Positions 25,968 to 35,759 are shown, numbered from the stretch's first letter. The stretch is 64,000 nt of DNA from Roseitranquillus sediminis (GCF_016918935.1 NZ_JAFFOB010000015.1:1-64000); one strand, 5' to 3'. Notes: generated from the sequence alone by a model not told the origin. Numbers and translations are program-made.

Positions 25968-27494
25968 ATGGCAGCGCTGGCGGATCCTCCAGCGGACGAC
26001 GGATCGGCCGATCTGCGTCCGCTGATCCGGCAGTTGCGCGCCTCGCACCGGCGCCTCTTGGCCCTGCGGGTGGCGCAGGGAGCGTTGGCGGCACCGTTGG
26101 CCGGTGCCTCATTGCTGATAGCGGGACGGGAACTTGAGCGTGCGGGGCTGCCCCCAGGCATGCCCCCTCTTGCGCTTGCCGGGACCGCGGCGGCAGTGGC
26201 GCTTGCGGGCGCGGTGTTCTGGGCACTCGCCGGTACTTTGCCCTTCGGTCGCTTCGTGAGCCGTGCCGACGCGCGGCTCGGAACACAGGAGAGGCTCAGC
26301 ACCGCACTGGAAGTTGAGCGGGATCGAGGTTCGGTGACGCCCGTCGCCGCCGCTCTCATAGCCGACGCGGCCGCCAGGGCACCCGTGGCACAACCCCGGC
26401 GCCTGGTGCCTGTGTCGCCTGGCTGGGCTGTCGCCTGGCTCGTGGCCACCGGGCTTCTCGTGCTCGCTCTCGCCGTGCCTACGCCGTACGTGGAGGCTCC
26501 GCCGGCTCCCTCGCAACTCGCCGCCGACGAGGCCTCGCTTCTGCCTGCTGCCCGCGAAGCGGCGGTGGAAGATGTGCAACGCGTCGCGGAGTTTGTGCGG
26601 GCCGAGGCGGTGCGGCGCGAGGATCCCTACCTCGGCGCCGTGGGGCGCGAGCTCGATACGCTTCTGGAGCGACTGCAAGGCGGCACTCCGATTTCGGCGG
26701 CAGCACTGAACCGGGAGCTCCGGCGCCTCGGCAGCCACGCCGAGGCTGGGCTGCGACGCGCCGGCGCGGCCCCCGAGGAGTTGGCGCAGGCGGCCATGAC
26801 CTTTGCGGCGGCAGCCGAGGCGGCAGACGAGCCGACTGCGCCCGCGCCCGCTGCGGCCGATCCCTTGCCTCCCGCGGATGAAGCGGTTCGAGAGAGCATC
26901 GCCGAATCGAACGGCGATGGTCCGGTCAGCGCGAGCTCTTCCGTCGCCACCGCGTCTCAGCCCTCCGCCGCGCCCGCGGGCGGCGAGGGAGAAGCTGCGA
27001 CCTTCAACGACGGCGAATGCGTCCACGACGGCGATCTCGACTGCTTCATCATCACCGAGGGCACAGACGCCCCAAGCGTTATCCTGGAGCGTCAAGACGA
27101 TCAGAAGGGCGGCAATCTGCCGGGCCAGGGTGGCGCGAGCACGTTGCAGAACGCCTTTCGTCTCGGCGCCTCCGGGCGCTCGAACTCGGGCGAGAGCACC
27201 GAGGCTGGCACCGGCAGCGCCGCGATCGGCGGCGGCACCACCCCTGATGCCGGCGCCTATGCGCAGGGCAGCGAGGTCACGCTAGCGCCTGGCGAGCTGT
27301 CCGGCGAGGGCAGTCGCATCCGCATCGATGCCGCACCCGATGCAACGCGCACGATAGAGGAGGGCGGCAGTGCTGGCCCCTCTTCAGCTTGGCGTCGGCA
27401 GGAGGAATCCGAGGTGGCGCGGCCAGTCCTTGACGCCGCGCAGGCCAGGGCGGTGGCGCGCTATTTTACCGGTGATCAAGAGCCCATACCATGA
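25968..27494 (+). CDS. Membrane protein with long periplasmic Ala/Pro-rich region, MoxR-operon type
   Basis: 508 residues from ATG 25968 (GTG 25965 also possible). The first two hydrophobic stretches (about residues 40-55 and 68-85) and a third near 152-168 anchor it. The rest is a low-complexity Ala/Glu/Gly-rich periplasmic or disordered region with one conserved-looking block, GECVHDGDLDCFIITEG. I do not recognise a named family. It overlaps the next gene by 4 nt (ATGA) and belongs to the operon with the VWA, MoxR and DUF58 genes. By position it may correspond to one of the small mxaA/mxaK-type accessory proteins or to BatB/BatD-like partners; that is inference. Confidence 0.7.
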   Translation: MAALADPPADDGSADLRPLIRQLRASHRRLLALRVAQGALAAPLAGASLLIAGRELERAGLPPGMPPLALAGTAAAVALAGAVFWALAGTLPFGRFVSRADARLGTQERLSTALEVERDRGSVTPVAAALIADAAARAPVAQPRRLVPVSPGWAVAWLVATGLLVLALAVPTPYVEAPPAPSQLAADEASLLPAAREAAVEDVQRVAEFVRAEAVRREDPYLGAVGRELDTLLERLQGGTPISAAALNRELRRLGSHAEAGLRRAGAAPEELAQAAMTFAAAAEAADEPTAPAPAAADPLPPADEAVRESIAESNGDGPVSASSSVATASQPSAAPAGGEGEAATFNDGECVHDGDLDCFIITEGTDAPSVILERQDDQKGGNLPGQGGASTLQNAFRLGASGRSNSGESTEAGTGSAAIGGGTTPDAGAYAQGSEVTLAPGELSGEGSRIRIDAAPDATRTIEEGGSAGPSSAWRRQEESEVARPVLDAAQARAVARYFTGDQEPIP

Positions 27495-30400
27495 GCTTCG
27501 GCGCGCCCTTCTGGCTGCTTGTCTGGGGACTGGCGCTTCCGATCCTGCTTGCCCAGGCGCGAAGACGGCGGCGGATCAAGGTGGGCAGCCTGCGGCTCTG
27601 GCTTCTGATCGAAGCAGACCGGAAGCCGAAGCCGCGCTTCGCGCTGCCGCCGCTGACGGCCCGGCTCCTGTTGCAGCTGGCAATCATCTTCCTCGCGGGC
27701 CTCGCGCTCGCCCAGCCCCGGATCGGCGCTCCTGCGCCTGAACATGCGGTGTTCCTCGTCGATGTATCGGCGAGCATGAACGCAGGCGATGTCGCGCCAA
27801 GCAGGCTGACCAGGGCGATCGACGCGCTCGATGCGCGGCTCCAGCGCGCCGAGGCAGAGGGAATCGACCGTGTCTCGGTGATTGTCGTGGGCGCCGAGCC
27901 GCGGCCAGTGGCTGCGCGCCTTCCGCCGCATCTGGCGCGACAGACTCTCGCTGCTGTCGAGGCCACGGACGGGACGGCCGACTGGGCCGCGGCGATCGCT
28001 TACATCCCGAGCCTCAGCCTTCCGGATGAGCGGATCGAGATCGTCGCCTTCAGTGACGGTGCACCGTTGCCCGAGGATGCCGAGGTGGAACAGATCTCCT
28101 TCGGCGGCTCTGGCACGCGAAACGCCGAGCTGAATGCGGAGGTGACGCCGATATCCGGCACGCTCGGCCGCTGGCGGATCGAGGGCACGGTCACGCTATG
28201 GGGCACACACCCTAGGCCCGAAGGCGTGGCGCTGAGCTTCGCGCCCGCCGCGGGCGGCGGCGAGCTGGATTGGGGACAGCTGGAGCTGGACGCCGGCCCC
28301 ACTGACCCGGGCAACGACGGGTCGCTTGTTCTGCCTTTCGTAGGCGAGTCGCAGTTCCCCGGACACGGGCGCTTGACCTTGGCGCTCCGGCCCGACCTCG
28401 CGCCGCACGACGACCGCCTCGATTTCGTGCTACGCGAGATGCCGCGCGGGCTGGACGTTCTTTATGTCGGTCCGGACGAAAAGTCTCTTCTCCGAGCACT
28501 CGACACGCAGGAAGGACTGCGGCTCGTCCGCGCGGAGGCCGTGCCGGAGGAAGCCGCGCGCTACGACCTGGTTGTGGCGCATGACGCGGTGCTGGCCGCG
28601 CACCCACGGACAAACCTGCTGCTTTCGGGCGGCGCTCGCATCGCCGGGGAGCAAGCGCCTGCAGATTGGCGGGAGGGCGCGCCTGATACGTGGCGGAGCG
28701 ATCACCCGCTCTCGGCGAACCTGGACTGGGCGACGTTCGGCTCGCTCCCGTTCCGTCCTGCGACGCCTGCGGGCGGCGAGGCGGTGGCGCGCGTCGGTGT
28801 CTGGCCGCTGCTTGAGGCGCGGGAGATGGCTTGGGGCAGGGAGGTGCGGCTGCGCATCGACCCATCTGCGCCGGGCTGGGGCGATGCGCCGGCACTGCCA
28901 GTCCTCATGCAGAACCTGGTGCGCTGGCTGGGTGTCGATCCGGCGGCAAGGGTTGGACAGACCTGCGAAGCGGGCCGCTCGTGCCCGCTCGAGGCGCTGG
29001 AGGGTTCGGCTCGGGTGATCGGGCCCAAAGGCACGCAGGTGGCGGCGGTCCCGGGTGCTGCCTTCCTGCCCCTCCGGACGGGACTTTACCGGATCGAGAG
29101 GTCAGGCGGGTCGCGGGTCGTGCCGGTACATGCAACCGCGGGAGAGGGCGATCTGCGGGCGCCCGGTGCTTCGCCGACGCATGCGCGCCCGCTCCAGCCG
29201 TGGCAGGCGCTGCTCGCGGCGCTGCTGGCGGCCATCGCGGTCGAAGCGGCGCTGGCGTGGCGCGAGCTGCGGCGCCGCCCAGGACCGGACACGCACCAGC
29301 GGCGAAGGCGGGACCTGGCGCTCGTCGGCACCCGAGCCAGCGCGGTCGCGGCAGGTGTGGCGTCCTTTTTCCTCCTGCCCTTCCCGGAACCGGGGCCTGA
29401 TCGCGCCGCTGTCGCAATTTTCGGTGCTCCCGGTCCCGCAGGTGCAGGCGTAGCGGCCGTTCCGCCCGACGCGGCAGTACTGCGCGCGGGCGCCGCACCG
29501 GAACTCCTGCTCGACCACGGCGCGCGAGGCGATGGATTTCCCGGCGGGGATGGCGCGGCGGGCGCTGCCGAACTACAGTTCGCGCTCGCCCTGCTGCCAC
29601 CTGACCGACCCGGGCGCATACTCCTCGCAGGTACCGCAGGAGCGACGGCCGAGGAAGCCGCGCTGTTAGCGCCGGCGCTGGCAGCACGCGGCCTCCGGCT
29701 CGATCACGCCGTTCCCGCACCGGCGCCAGGTGACGTGCTGGTACGCGAGGTGTCGGCGCCGAGCGGCTTGCGCTCGGGCGACCGCTACACCGCTACCGCG
29801 CTGGTGGCGAGTGAGGGAGGAGGCCCCACTCGCATCTCCTTCCTCGCCGACGGCTCGATGGTTGCCGAGGAGGAGGTGGTGCTGCCGGCCGGTATTTCGC
29901 GCGTCGAGGCCCCGCTCGTGGCCGGCGCGGCGGCCGAGGCGCTGATCGAAGTGGAAGTAGCCGCGACGGGTGACCCTGAAGCGCGCAACGACCGCGAGGG
30001 CGTGCTGGTGGATATAGGGCCGCGGCCAGCGGCGCTTCTGGTCTCGTCAAATCCCCGGCGGGCGCGCGATTTCGCGGAGGCACTGGCCGTGCAGGAGATC
30101 GATGTCCGCGCGGTCGAGCCCCGCAGCGCGCCCCGCCGGGTGGAGGACTGGATCCAGGAAGACCTCGTGATCCTCCTCGACGTGCCGGCACTCGACATCG
30201 GGATCGACGGGCTGAATTCTCTCGCCCGCGCCGTGCGCGAGCAGGGCGTGGGGCTGATGATACTCGGCGGGCCGAACAGCTTCGGCCCCGGCGGCTACGA
30301 CCAGACGCCGCTCGAGGATCTCTCTCCGCTCTCGGCGCGCATCCCGCACGACGCCCCGAAGGCGGCGCTGGTCTTCGTGATCGACCGCTCCGGAAGCATG

Positions 30401-31756
30401 CAGGGCCAGGTGGGCGAGGTGACGCGCCTCGACATCGCCAAGGCGGCGGCGATTCACGCGGCGGAGCTTCTGCACGAGGAAAGCGCGCTCGGCATCGTTG
30501 CCTTCGATCAGGAGGCCTACGAGGTAGTGAGCCTCCGTCCACGGCCCGATCCCGACGCGCTCGCCGATCTTCTCGCGCCGCTGCAGCCGGGCGGCGGCAC
30601 CACTCTGCTCCCGGCCCTTGAAATGGCCGTCGAGGCGCTGGAAGACGTGCCCTACGACATCCGCCATATCATCGTGATGACTGATGGCCTGATCGAGCAG
30701 GTCGATTTCCGGCCCACGCTGGAGCGCGCCGCCGCCTCGGAGATCACCGTCTCAACCATCGCATTCGGCTCGAGCGCGGTTACCGACCGTCTCGCCATCA
30801 TCGCCGATGCCGGCGGCGGCACCTACCATGCCACAGGCGACTTTCGAGCACTGCCCAGCATCCTCTCCCAAGAAACGATCGTGTCGACGACCTCGCCTGT
30901 TCGATCGGAAGAGACCGCGGTGCTTCGAGCCGGCCGAGCCGAGCCTTTCCTCGCGAACCTGCCGAAGGAACTTCCGCCGATCTCACGCCACGTTGCGACC
31001 ACGGCGAAACCGGGCGCACAAGAACATCTGCAGCTTACGTCGGCCGACGGCGAAGCGGTGCCTCTCATGGCTTCCTGGCGGCAGGGAAACGGGCGCGTGC
31101 TCGCTTTTGCGAGCGACGGCACGGGCCAGGGGACGACCGGCTGGATGGAGCTGCCGGAGTTCCCGCTCCTCTGGGCGCAGATCGCTCGGCACTTCCTGCG
31201 CGGCGGGGGCGGAGCGGGGCTGCACCTTTCGCTTGCGCGGTCGGGCGACGCGGCGCTCGTGCGGGCGGAACGGGTCGACGCGCACGGCCTGCCGATGACA
31301 GGGGACGCCCTGACGGCGCGGCTCGCGGAGGGCGATAGCCGGGTGCGTCTCCGCGAGACGGAACCCGGCCACTTCGAGGGCCGGCTTCCCCTCCACGGAC
31401 CTGGCGTCCATGCGGTAACCGTCGAAGGCGCGGGCAGGGAGGCGACAGCTCGGCTGCATCTCGGCTATCCGGCGGCACTCGACCCGGGGCGTGACGGGAC
31501 ACATGTGCTCGCCGCGCTTGCCCAAGCCACGGGTGGAGGCGCGGGGGAACGGCCGCCTGACTTCGAGGCGCCCCACATCACGCTCTTCCTCGCGCCGGCA
31601 TGGCGGCCTTGGCTCGCGTTGGCGTTGGCGCTCGCGCTTGGCGGAGTGCTCTGGCGGGCAGCAGAGACGCTCGGTGCGCTGGCTGTCGCCCTCGGCAGCA
31701 GGCACCATTCAGGCGGGGGCGCGGCGAGCGCCTCCTCGACAGGAGGAACGGAATGA
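27491..31756 (+). CDS. Giant membrane protein with two VWA domains (BatA-like plus GATase/VWA-like fusion)
   Basis: 1421 residues. The N-terminal half is BatA-like: two helices (about 5-21 and 58-76), then a VWA domain with MIDAS motif DVSAS (91-95). More helices lie near 565-585 and 616-633. The C-terminal half resembles large VWA membrane proteins with a class-I-amidotransferase-like fold: DWIQEDLVILLDVP, then GLMILGGPNSFGPGGY, with a second VWA inserted (MIDAS DRSGSM near 963, TDGLIEQVDF later). A final helix lies near 1370-1395. Two proteins that are usually separate appear joined. Coupled by ATGA overlaps to the genes on both sides. VWA proteins of this kind serve with MoxR ATPases in metalloenzyme maturation, such as MxaC and MxaL for methanol dehydrogenase. 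A role in loading metal into the adjacent quinoprotein is inference. Confidence 0.85.
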   Translation: MSFGAPFWLLVWGLALPILLAQARRRRRIKVGSLRLWLLIEADRKPKPRFALPPLTARLLLQLAIIFLAGLALAQPRIGAPAPEHAVFLVDVSASMNAGDVAPSRLTRAIDALDARLQRAEAEGIDRVSVIVVGAEPRPVAARLPPHLARQTLAAVEATDGTADWAAAIAYIPSLSLPDERIEIVAFSDGAPLPEDAEVEQISFGGSGTRNAELNAEVTPISGTLGRWRIEGTVTLWGTHPRPEGVALSFAPAAGGGELDWGQLELDAGPTDPGNDGSLVLPFVGESQFPGHGRLTLALRPDLAPHDDRLDFVLREMPRGLDVLYVGPDEKSLLRALDTQEGLRLVRAEAVPEEAARYDLVVAHDAVLAAHPRTNLLLSGGARIAGEQAPADWREGAPDTWRSDHPLSANLDWATFGSLPFRPATPAGGEAVARVGVWPLLEAREMAWGREVRLRIDPSAPGWGDAPALPVLMQNLVRWLGVDPAARVGQTCEAGRSCPLEALEGSARVIGPKGTQVAAVPGAAFLPLRTGLYRIERSGGSRVVPVHATAGEGDLRAPGASPTHARPLQPWQALLAALLAAIAVEAALAWRELRRRPGPDTHQRRRRDLALVGTRASAVAAGVASFFLLPFPEPGPDRAAVAIFGAPGPAGAGVAAVPPDAAVLRAGAAPELLLDHGARGDGFPGGDGAAGAAELQFALALLPPDRPGRILLAGTAGATAEEAALLAPALAARGLRLDHAVPAPAPGDVLVREVSAPSGLRSGDRYTATALVASEGGGPTRISFLADGSMVAEEEVVLPAGISRVEAPLVAGAAAEALIEVEVAATGDPEARNDREGVLVDIGPRPAALLVSSNPRRARDFAEALAVQEIDVRAVEPRSAPRRVEDWIQEDLVILLDVPALDIGIDGLNSLARAVREQGVGLMILGGPNSFGPGGYDQTPLEDLSPLSARIPHDAPKAALVFVIDRSGSMQGQVGEVTRLDIAKAAAIHAAELLHEESALGIVAFDQEAYEVVSLRPRPDPDALADLLAPLQPGGGTTLLPALEMAVEALEDVPYDIRHIIVMTDGLIEQVDFRPTLERAAASEITVSTIAFGSSAVTDRLAIIADAGGGTYHATGDFRALPSILSQETIVSTTSPVRSEETAVLRAGRAEPFLANLPKELPPISRHVATTAKPGAQEHLQLTSADGEAVPLMASWRQGNGRVLAFASDGTGQGTTGWMELPEFPLLWAQIARHFLRGGGGAGLHLSLARSGDAALVRAERVDAHGLPMTGDALTARLAEGDSRVRLRETEPGHFEGRLPLHGPGVHAVTVEGAGREATARLHLGYPAALDPGRDGTHVLAALAQATGGGAGERPPDFEAPHITLFLAPAWRPWLALALALALGGVLWRAAETLGALAVALGSRHHSGGGAASASSTGGTE

Positions 31757-32775
31757 ACGAGCAGCTTGCCGCCGCGGAGCCCGCGAGTCTGGACCGGGCT
31801 CGGATCGAACACCTGACCGACCTCCTGCGGAGGGCACGGAGCGAGATCGCCGCCGCCGTCGTCGGGCAAGGGGCGGTTGTGGACCAGCTTCTTCTTGCGC
31901 TGATTGCCGGGGGTCACGTCCTGCTCGAAGGCGCGCCCGGCGTCGGCAAGACGCTGATCGTCCGCACGCTCGGGCAGGTCACCGGGCTCGACTTCGCCCG
32001 CGTCCAGTTCACTCCCGATCTCATGCCCGCCGACATCACTGGTGGCATGACGCTGGTGCCCGACGCCGACGGGCGCACGAGACTCGGCTTCCAGAAAGGC
32101 CCTATCTTCACCCAGATCCTTCTCGCCGACGAGATCAACCGCGCAACGCCCAAGACCCAATCGGCGCTCCTCGAGGCGATGCAGGAGGGCACAGTCACCG
32201 CCGGCGGCCATACGACGCCGCTGCCCGAGCCCTTCTTCGTGCTTGCCACGCAGAACCCCATCGAGATGGAGGGCACTTACCGCCTGCCCGAGGCGCAGAT
32301 CGACCGTTTCCTGCTGAAGGCCGAGGTGAACTATCCACAAGAGGAAGAACTCGACGCGATCCTCGACCTGACCACAGGGTACGAGCCGCGCGTGCCGCGG
32401 CAGGTGCTGACGCAGGAAGACCTGCTCCTCGCGCAGCGGCTGGTGCGGATGGTGCCGATGGCTTCGCACCTGCGCCGTGCCGTGGCACGCTTCTCGGTGG
32501 CGACCCAGCCGCAGATACCGACGAGCCCCGAGCCGGTGCGCCGCTACCTGCGCTTCGGCCTCAGCCCGCGCGGTGCGCAGGCCATGGTCCTGTCGGCGAA
32601 GGCGCATGCGCTGGTGGCAGGCCGCTACAACGTGGCATTCGACGACCTCGAGGCCGTGCTGGCGCCGGTGCTCCGCCACCGATTCCAGCTCAACTACGAG
32701 GGCGAGGCGGCAGGAGTGGAACCGTTGGGGCTCCTGGCGCAGATGTTCGCCGAGGTCAAACGAGGCGTCACGTGA
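31753..32775 (+). CDS. MoxR-family AAA+ ATPase (MxaR-like)
   Basis: 340 residues from ATG 31753, overlapping the VWA gene's stop (ATGA). Walker A is EGAPGVGKT, Walker B LLADEINRATPKTQSALLEAMQE, sensor 1 ATQNPIEMEGTYRLPEAQIDRF. These are the typical MoxR features. MoxR ATPases act with VWA proteins as chaperones for cofactor or metal insertion; MxaR is the methanol-dehydrogenase example. Here it stands between the double-VWA protein and DUF58, the classic order. Its stop overlaps the GTG of the next gene. Confidence 0.95.
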   Translation: MNEQLAAAEPASLDRARIEHLTDLLRRARSEIAAAVVGQGAVVDQLLLALIAGGHVLLEGAPGVGKTLIVRTLGQVTGLDFARVQFTPDLMPADITGGMTLVPDADGRTRLGFQKGPIFTQILLADEINRATPKTQSALLEAMQEGTVTAGGHTTPLPEPFFVLATQNPIEMEGTYRLPEAQIDRFLLKAEVNYPQEEELDAILDLTTGYEPRVPRQVLTQEDLLLAQRLVRMVPMASHLRRAVARFSVATQPQIPTSPEPVRRYLRFGLSPRGAQAMVLSAKAHALVAGRYNVAFDDLEAVLAPVLRHRFQLNYEGEAAGVEPLGLLAQMFAEVKRGVT

Positions 32776-33641
32776 TTCCGCCGGCTGCCCTCCTCGACCG
32801 GCTCGCGCGGAGCCGCCTCTTGCCCCGGAGGGCGCAAGCTTCGGCCGGCAGCGGCGAGCGCCGGTCGCGCATGAAGGGAGCCGGGCTGGAGTTTGCTGAC
32901 CATCGGGCCTATCAGCCGGGCGACGATGTGCGCCGGATCGACCCCGCGCTCTATGCGCGCTTCGGCCAGCCGTTCGTGCGCCAGTACGCGGTGCAGCGCC
33001 AGCTCTCCGTGACGATCCTCGTGGACGCGAGCGCCTCGATGGGCGCGGACGGCGGCAAGCGATTTGCGCTGGTCCGAACCGCAGCGGCCGTGCTCGGGTT
33101 CGTCGCGCTCGCCGGGGGCGATCGACTCCGGCTCGGCATGGGGCGCGAGCGCCGCATCGAGTGGTCCGCCGTCTACACCACGCCGTCGCGCGCCGCCGAT
33201 GCAATTGCATGGCTCTCGCGGCAGCATGGCACCGGGGGTCGCTTCGACGGCTGCCTCGAGGCCGCGCTGCCGGAGGTCTCCCCAACCGGCCTGACCATCG
33301 TGATCAGTGATTGGTGGGATGCACCACCGCGCCTTGAGGCCCTATTGCCCCGACTCGGTGCCGAGGTCTGGGCGCTTCAGGTGCTGTCGAGGGAGGAAGA
33401 GGACCCATCGCTCCTCGGAGCAGGCGAGGCTGCCCTGATGGACGCAGAGAGCGGGCAGGAAATGGTGCTGACGCTCGACGCAGTGGTGCAGGAACGGTTT
33501 CGCCGCATCCTGCAGGCTTGGCAGGAGGATCTGCGACAGAAGTTGACCGCCGCCGGCGGGCGGTTCCTCACGCTCGGCGAAGGCGCCTCACTGGAAGAGA
33601 CGGTTCTGCGCCGCTGGCGTCAGTTGGAATTGCTGACGTAA
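32772..33641 (+). CDS. DUF58 protein (MxaS-like)
   Basis: 289 residues from GTG 32772 (ACGTGATT, overlapping the MoxR stop). The DUF58 hallmark AYQPGDDVRRIDPALYARFGQ is near residue 53, and a VWA-like strand with ILVDASASMGADGG follows near residue 80. TIVISDWW lies later. There are no transmembrane helices. This family always accompanies MoxR ATPases and corresponds to mxaS in methanol-oxidation clusters. It is the last gene of the coupled operon. A small hairpin lies 50 nt after the stop. Confidence 0.93.
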   Translation: MIPPAALLDRLARSRLLPRRAQASAGSGERRSRMKGAGLEFADHRAYQPGDDVRRIDPALYARFGQPFVRQYAVQRQLSVTILVDASASMGADGGKRFALVRTAAAVLGFVALAGGDRLRLGMGRERRIEWSAVYTTPSRAADAIAWLSRQHGTGGRFDGCLEAALPEVSPTGLTIVISDWWDAPPRLEALLPRLGAEVWALQVLSREEEDPSLLGAGEAALMDAESGQEMVLTLDAVVQERFRRILQAWQEDLRQKLTAAGGRFLTLGEGASLEETVLRRWRQLELLT

Positions 33642-33693
33642 GGGATGGCAGCGAGCACACATATCCGCAGAAAGCGATCGCCTGTCACTCAGG

Positions 33694-33713
33694 GCAGTGT
33701 CAGACAACACTGC
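33694..33713. terminator. Hairpin after the quinoprotein operon
   Basis: GCAGTGT (33694-33700), loop CAGACA, and ACACTGC (33707-33713) form a perfect 7-bp stem, 52 nt after the DUF58 stop. There is no T-run, so it is a possible Rho-independent-like or processing hairpin only. Confidence 0.4.
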
Positions 33714-33719
33714 GGGTAA

Positions 33720-34310
33720 GGGCCGCGCAACGTCAGGTCACGGTAGATCAGCCCGCTGACGACTAGCGCGTAGCCCACCGCCATGACGCTGACCTCGGTC
33801 GGCGTGGCGACACCGAAGCGTAGCGCGCCGATGACGAAGACCGGCAACAGCAACGCCGGCAGCGGCGGGACGACCTGGCTGCGGAACGCCCGGAAGCCGC
33901 CGGCGAGCGGCGAGCGCGGCAGGTCGCGCCGCTGCGCCACGACCCAGACGGCGGCGAACATGCCGAGGCCAAGAAAGAGGCCCGGCTGGATGCCGGCGAC
34001 GAAGAAATCGACGATTGAGACATTGGAGACGACGCCGGAGAGGATCAGCGGGATCGACGTAGGATCAGCACCAATACCGTCGAATACGCCGGTTTGATCG
34101 CCGCCGCGAAGCTACCCGGATAGCTTTCCTCCTTCTGCACGGGGATCCAGCGCGTTGCCGAGTGCAGAGGCGTCGGCCACCGCCGAGCTTGAAATGCCGC
34201 TGAACATCACCGAGCCGATGGTCGAGTCTTAGCCGAGCCCGCCCCTGAAGTGTCCGACGAGGAGGCGTGCTATGTTGGTGACGTAGACGCCGAACCGGCC
34301 CGAACCAATC
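33720..34310 (-). pseudogene. TRAP transporter large permease (DctM) fragment
   Basis: On the minus strand several frames together spell a DctM permease. Near 34180-34310: VTNIARLLVGHFRGGLG, then SGISSSAVADASALG. Near 33960-34080: DPTSIPLILSGVVSN and FFVAGIQPGLFLGL. Near 33740-33890: PALLLPVFVIGALRFGVATPTE and VMAVGYALVVSGL. Stops and frame changes interrupt it (for example a stop after GGLG near 34230) and the gene lacks most of its length, so it is dead. In-life role: uptake of dicarboxylates or other organic acids. Confidence 0.75.
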
Positions 34311-34339
34311 AATTCAGCCTGAACAATCCGATCAGCCGC

Positions 34340-34555
34340 CGGCAGCGCCCATTTCGGGAGGGCTGTCGGGCCTGAATGCGCCGAGGATGGCGGCGATCAG
34401 GAGAGCCAAGAGCGCCCTGAGGTGGGCGAGGATCTTGCGGAGGTTGTGGCCGCAGGCGCAGAGGACGGCGAAGAGGGCGTCGCCGGTGGTGCCCTTGAGC
34501 GGGCTGCGCGTCAGCCGGCCGTCGCGCGCCCCATCGGAATGCCGGCCAGCACTAT
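34340..34555 (-). pseudogene. IS5-type transposase C-terminal fragment
   Basis: The minus strand reads ARDGRLTRSPLKGTTGDAL, then FAVLCACGHNLRKILAHLRALLALL, the closing segment of IS5/IS1182-like transposases (…GD…NAVLAAAGYN…LRRLLAWL). Everything upstream, including the DDE core, is lost. It abuts the SDR remnant at 34568 and may have truncated it. Confidence 0.65.
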
Positions 34556-34567
34556 CTTGTGCTGGTC

Positions 34568-34960
34568 CTAGGGCAGGTTTCCCGCAGTTATGTTGGTTGC
34601 GATGAAGCCCGGGCAGATCGCATTGACGCGCACGTCGTCGGGGGTGAGTTCGTCGGAAACTGCCTTGGTTTGGCCTACTACCCCGGCCTTTGCCGCCGAG
34701 TAGCGCTGCCCGCCGAAGATGCCGCCGCCTCGCTGGGACGAGACGGAGCTGAGGTTGACGATGCTGCCCGCCTGTCGCTCACGCATGCAGAGTATCGCCG
34801 CCTGCCTCATTTAGAGCGTGCCGCGCAAGTTGACGTCGAGCACTGCATCATCGTTCTCGGCGACGATGTGCATGATCTTCAGCGGCTGAGTGATGCCGGC
34901 GGTGTTGACTAGGATGTCGATCCTGTCCCGACTTAAGTCGGAGCACTCGACTTGGCTTGG
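34568..34960 (-). pseudogene. Short-chain dehydrogenase/reductase remnant with nonsense codon
   Basis: Two blocks in one frame are separated by a single TAA at 34811-34813. Upstream: DILVNTAGITQPLK and LDVNLRGTL. Downstream: GSIVNLSSVSSQRGG, then the catalytic Y-x-x-x-K (YSAAK), and VRVNAICPGFIATNI. The Rossmann glycine motif is missing at the 5' side, and the 3' end stops just after PGFIATNI next to the IS5 fragment. It is a decayed oxidoreductase of unknown substrate. Confidence 0.8.
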
Positions 34961-35129
34961 ACTTCGAGGAGCATCGCCGCGCGGGCATGAAATGGCCGCC
35001 AGAAAATCGGCATCTCCGCGCTCGCCGAGGCGGGAGAAGGTCGAGAACGGGCTGCGACATTTTCCGCGTAGATGCTGCGGCTGCGAATAGTCCGGCGTTG
35101 AGGGGACCGGCATCATTCAGGTCATGCGG

Positions 35130-35740
35130 CGCGCGCTACGCTGCCGGCCGATGTCTTACGCGCGAAGCCGCTGAGGCCGTCCACGCGGAGCCGGACGTTT
35201 AGCTCGTCCGTGCTAGTGTCCAGCGCTCGACCGGCAGCGCCACGATTCAGGCCCGCTCGCCGGGATAGAACTCATCCCGTAGAGGGCCGAATTGCTGCAA
35301 GGCCGAGTCGGCTTCGGTGATGCTCTTGGCATTGGCCCGCGCCGCCTTCCACGTGCCCGTTTTGATCTCTGGCCGGCGAAACCTCGCACGCAGATGGCGC
35401 ATGACCGCAGCTTCGATCTCGCCCGCGGGCACGCGACCAATAGGACACGTGCCGGCACCATGCTTCAGGACCGACTGACTGCCACGGTACCGTTAGAGCT
35501 TGCCGCACTCGGGCGTGGGTCGGCGAGATAGCGGCGACGCCGGCCCGAACAGCGCCTTCAGTGGCGCAGGTGCGTTGGACCGAGTGCGGCCCGCGCGTTC
35601 TCCTGCAGGATAGGATGACATTTGTTCCACGTGTCGCAGTTGCTTGTCGCATCGTGCTTGCCGAGATAGCTCTCGCCCTTGCGGGTCGCTTTGCCGATGT
35701 AGGTGCGGTTGCTCAGCACCCGGTAAACCGGGCCCACGAT
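35130..35740 (-). pseudogene. Large serine recombinase, decayed C-terminal half
   Basis: Scattered over frames on the minus strand: VYRVLSNRTYIGKATRKGESYLG with HDA (recombinase domain end, about 35620-35735), NKCHPILQENARAALGP (about 35570-35610), MPAGEIEAAVMRHLRARF (about 35380-35430) and QQFGPLRDEFYPGE (about 35250-35290), then a stop, IVALPVER and the last block. Family members normally continue into the DELFPAEQARIVQLLVERV helix. It shows past site-specific integration here; no catalytic N-domain remains. Confidence 0.7.
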
Positions 35741-35759
35741 CATCATCAGGACGATAACC

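Noticed and set aside
31465-33285. 606-codon antisense frame over MoxR/DUF58
   Set aside because: Low-complexity Arg/Ala translation opposite two well-defined genes.
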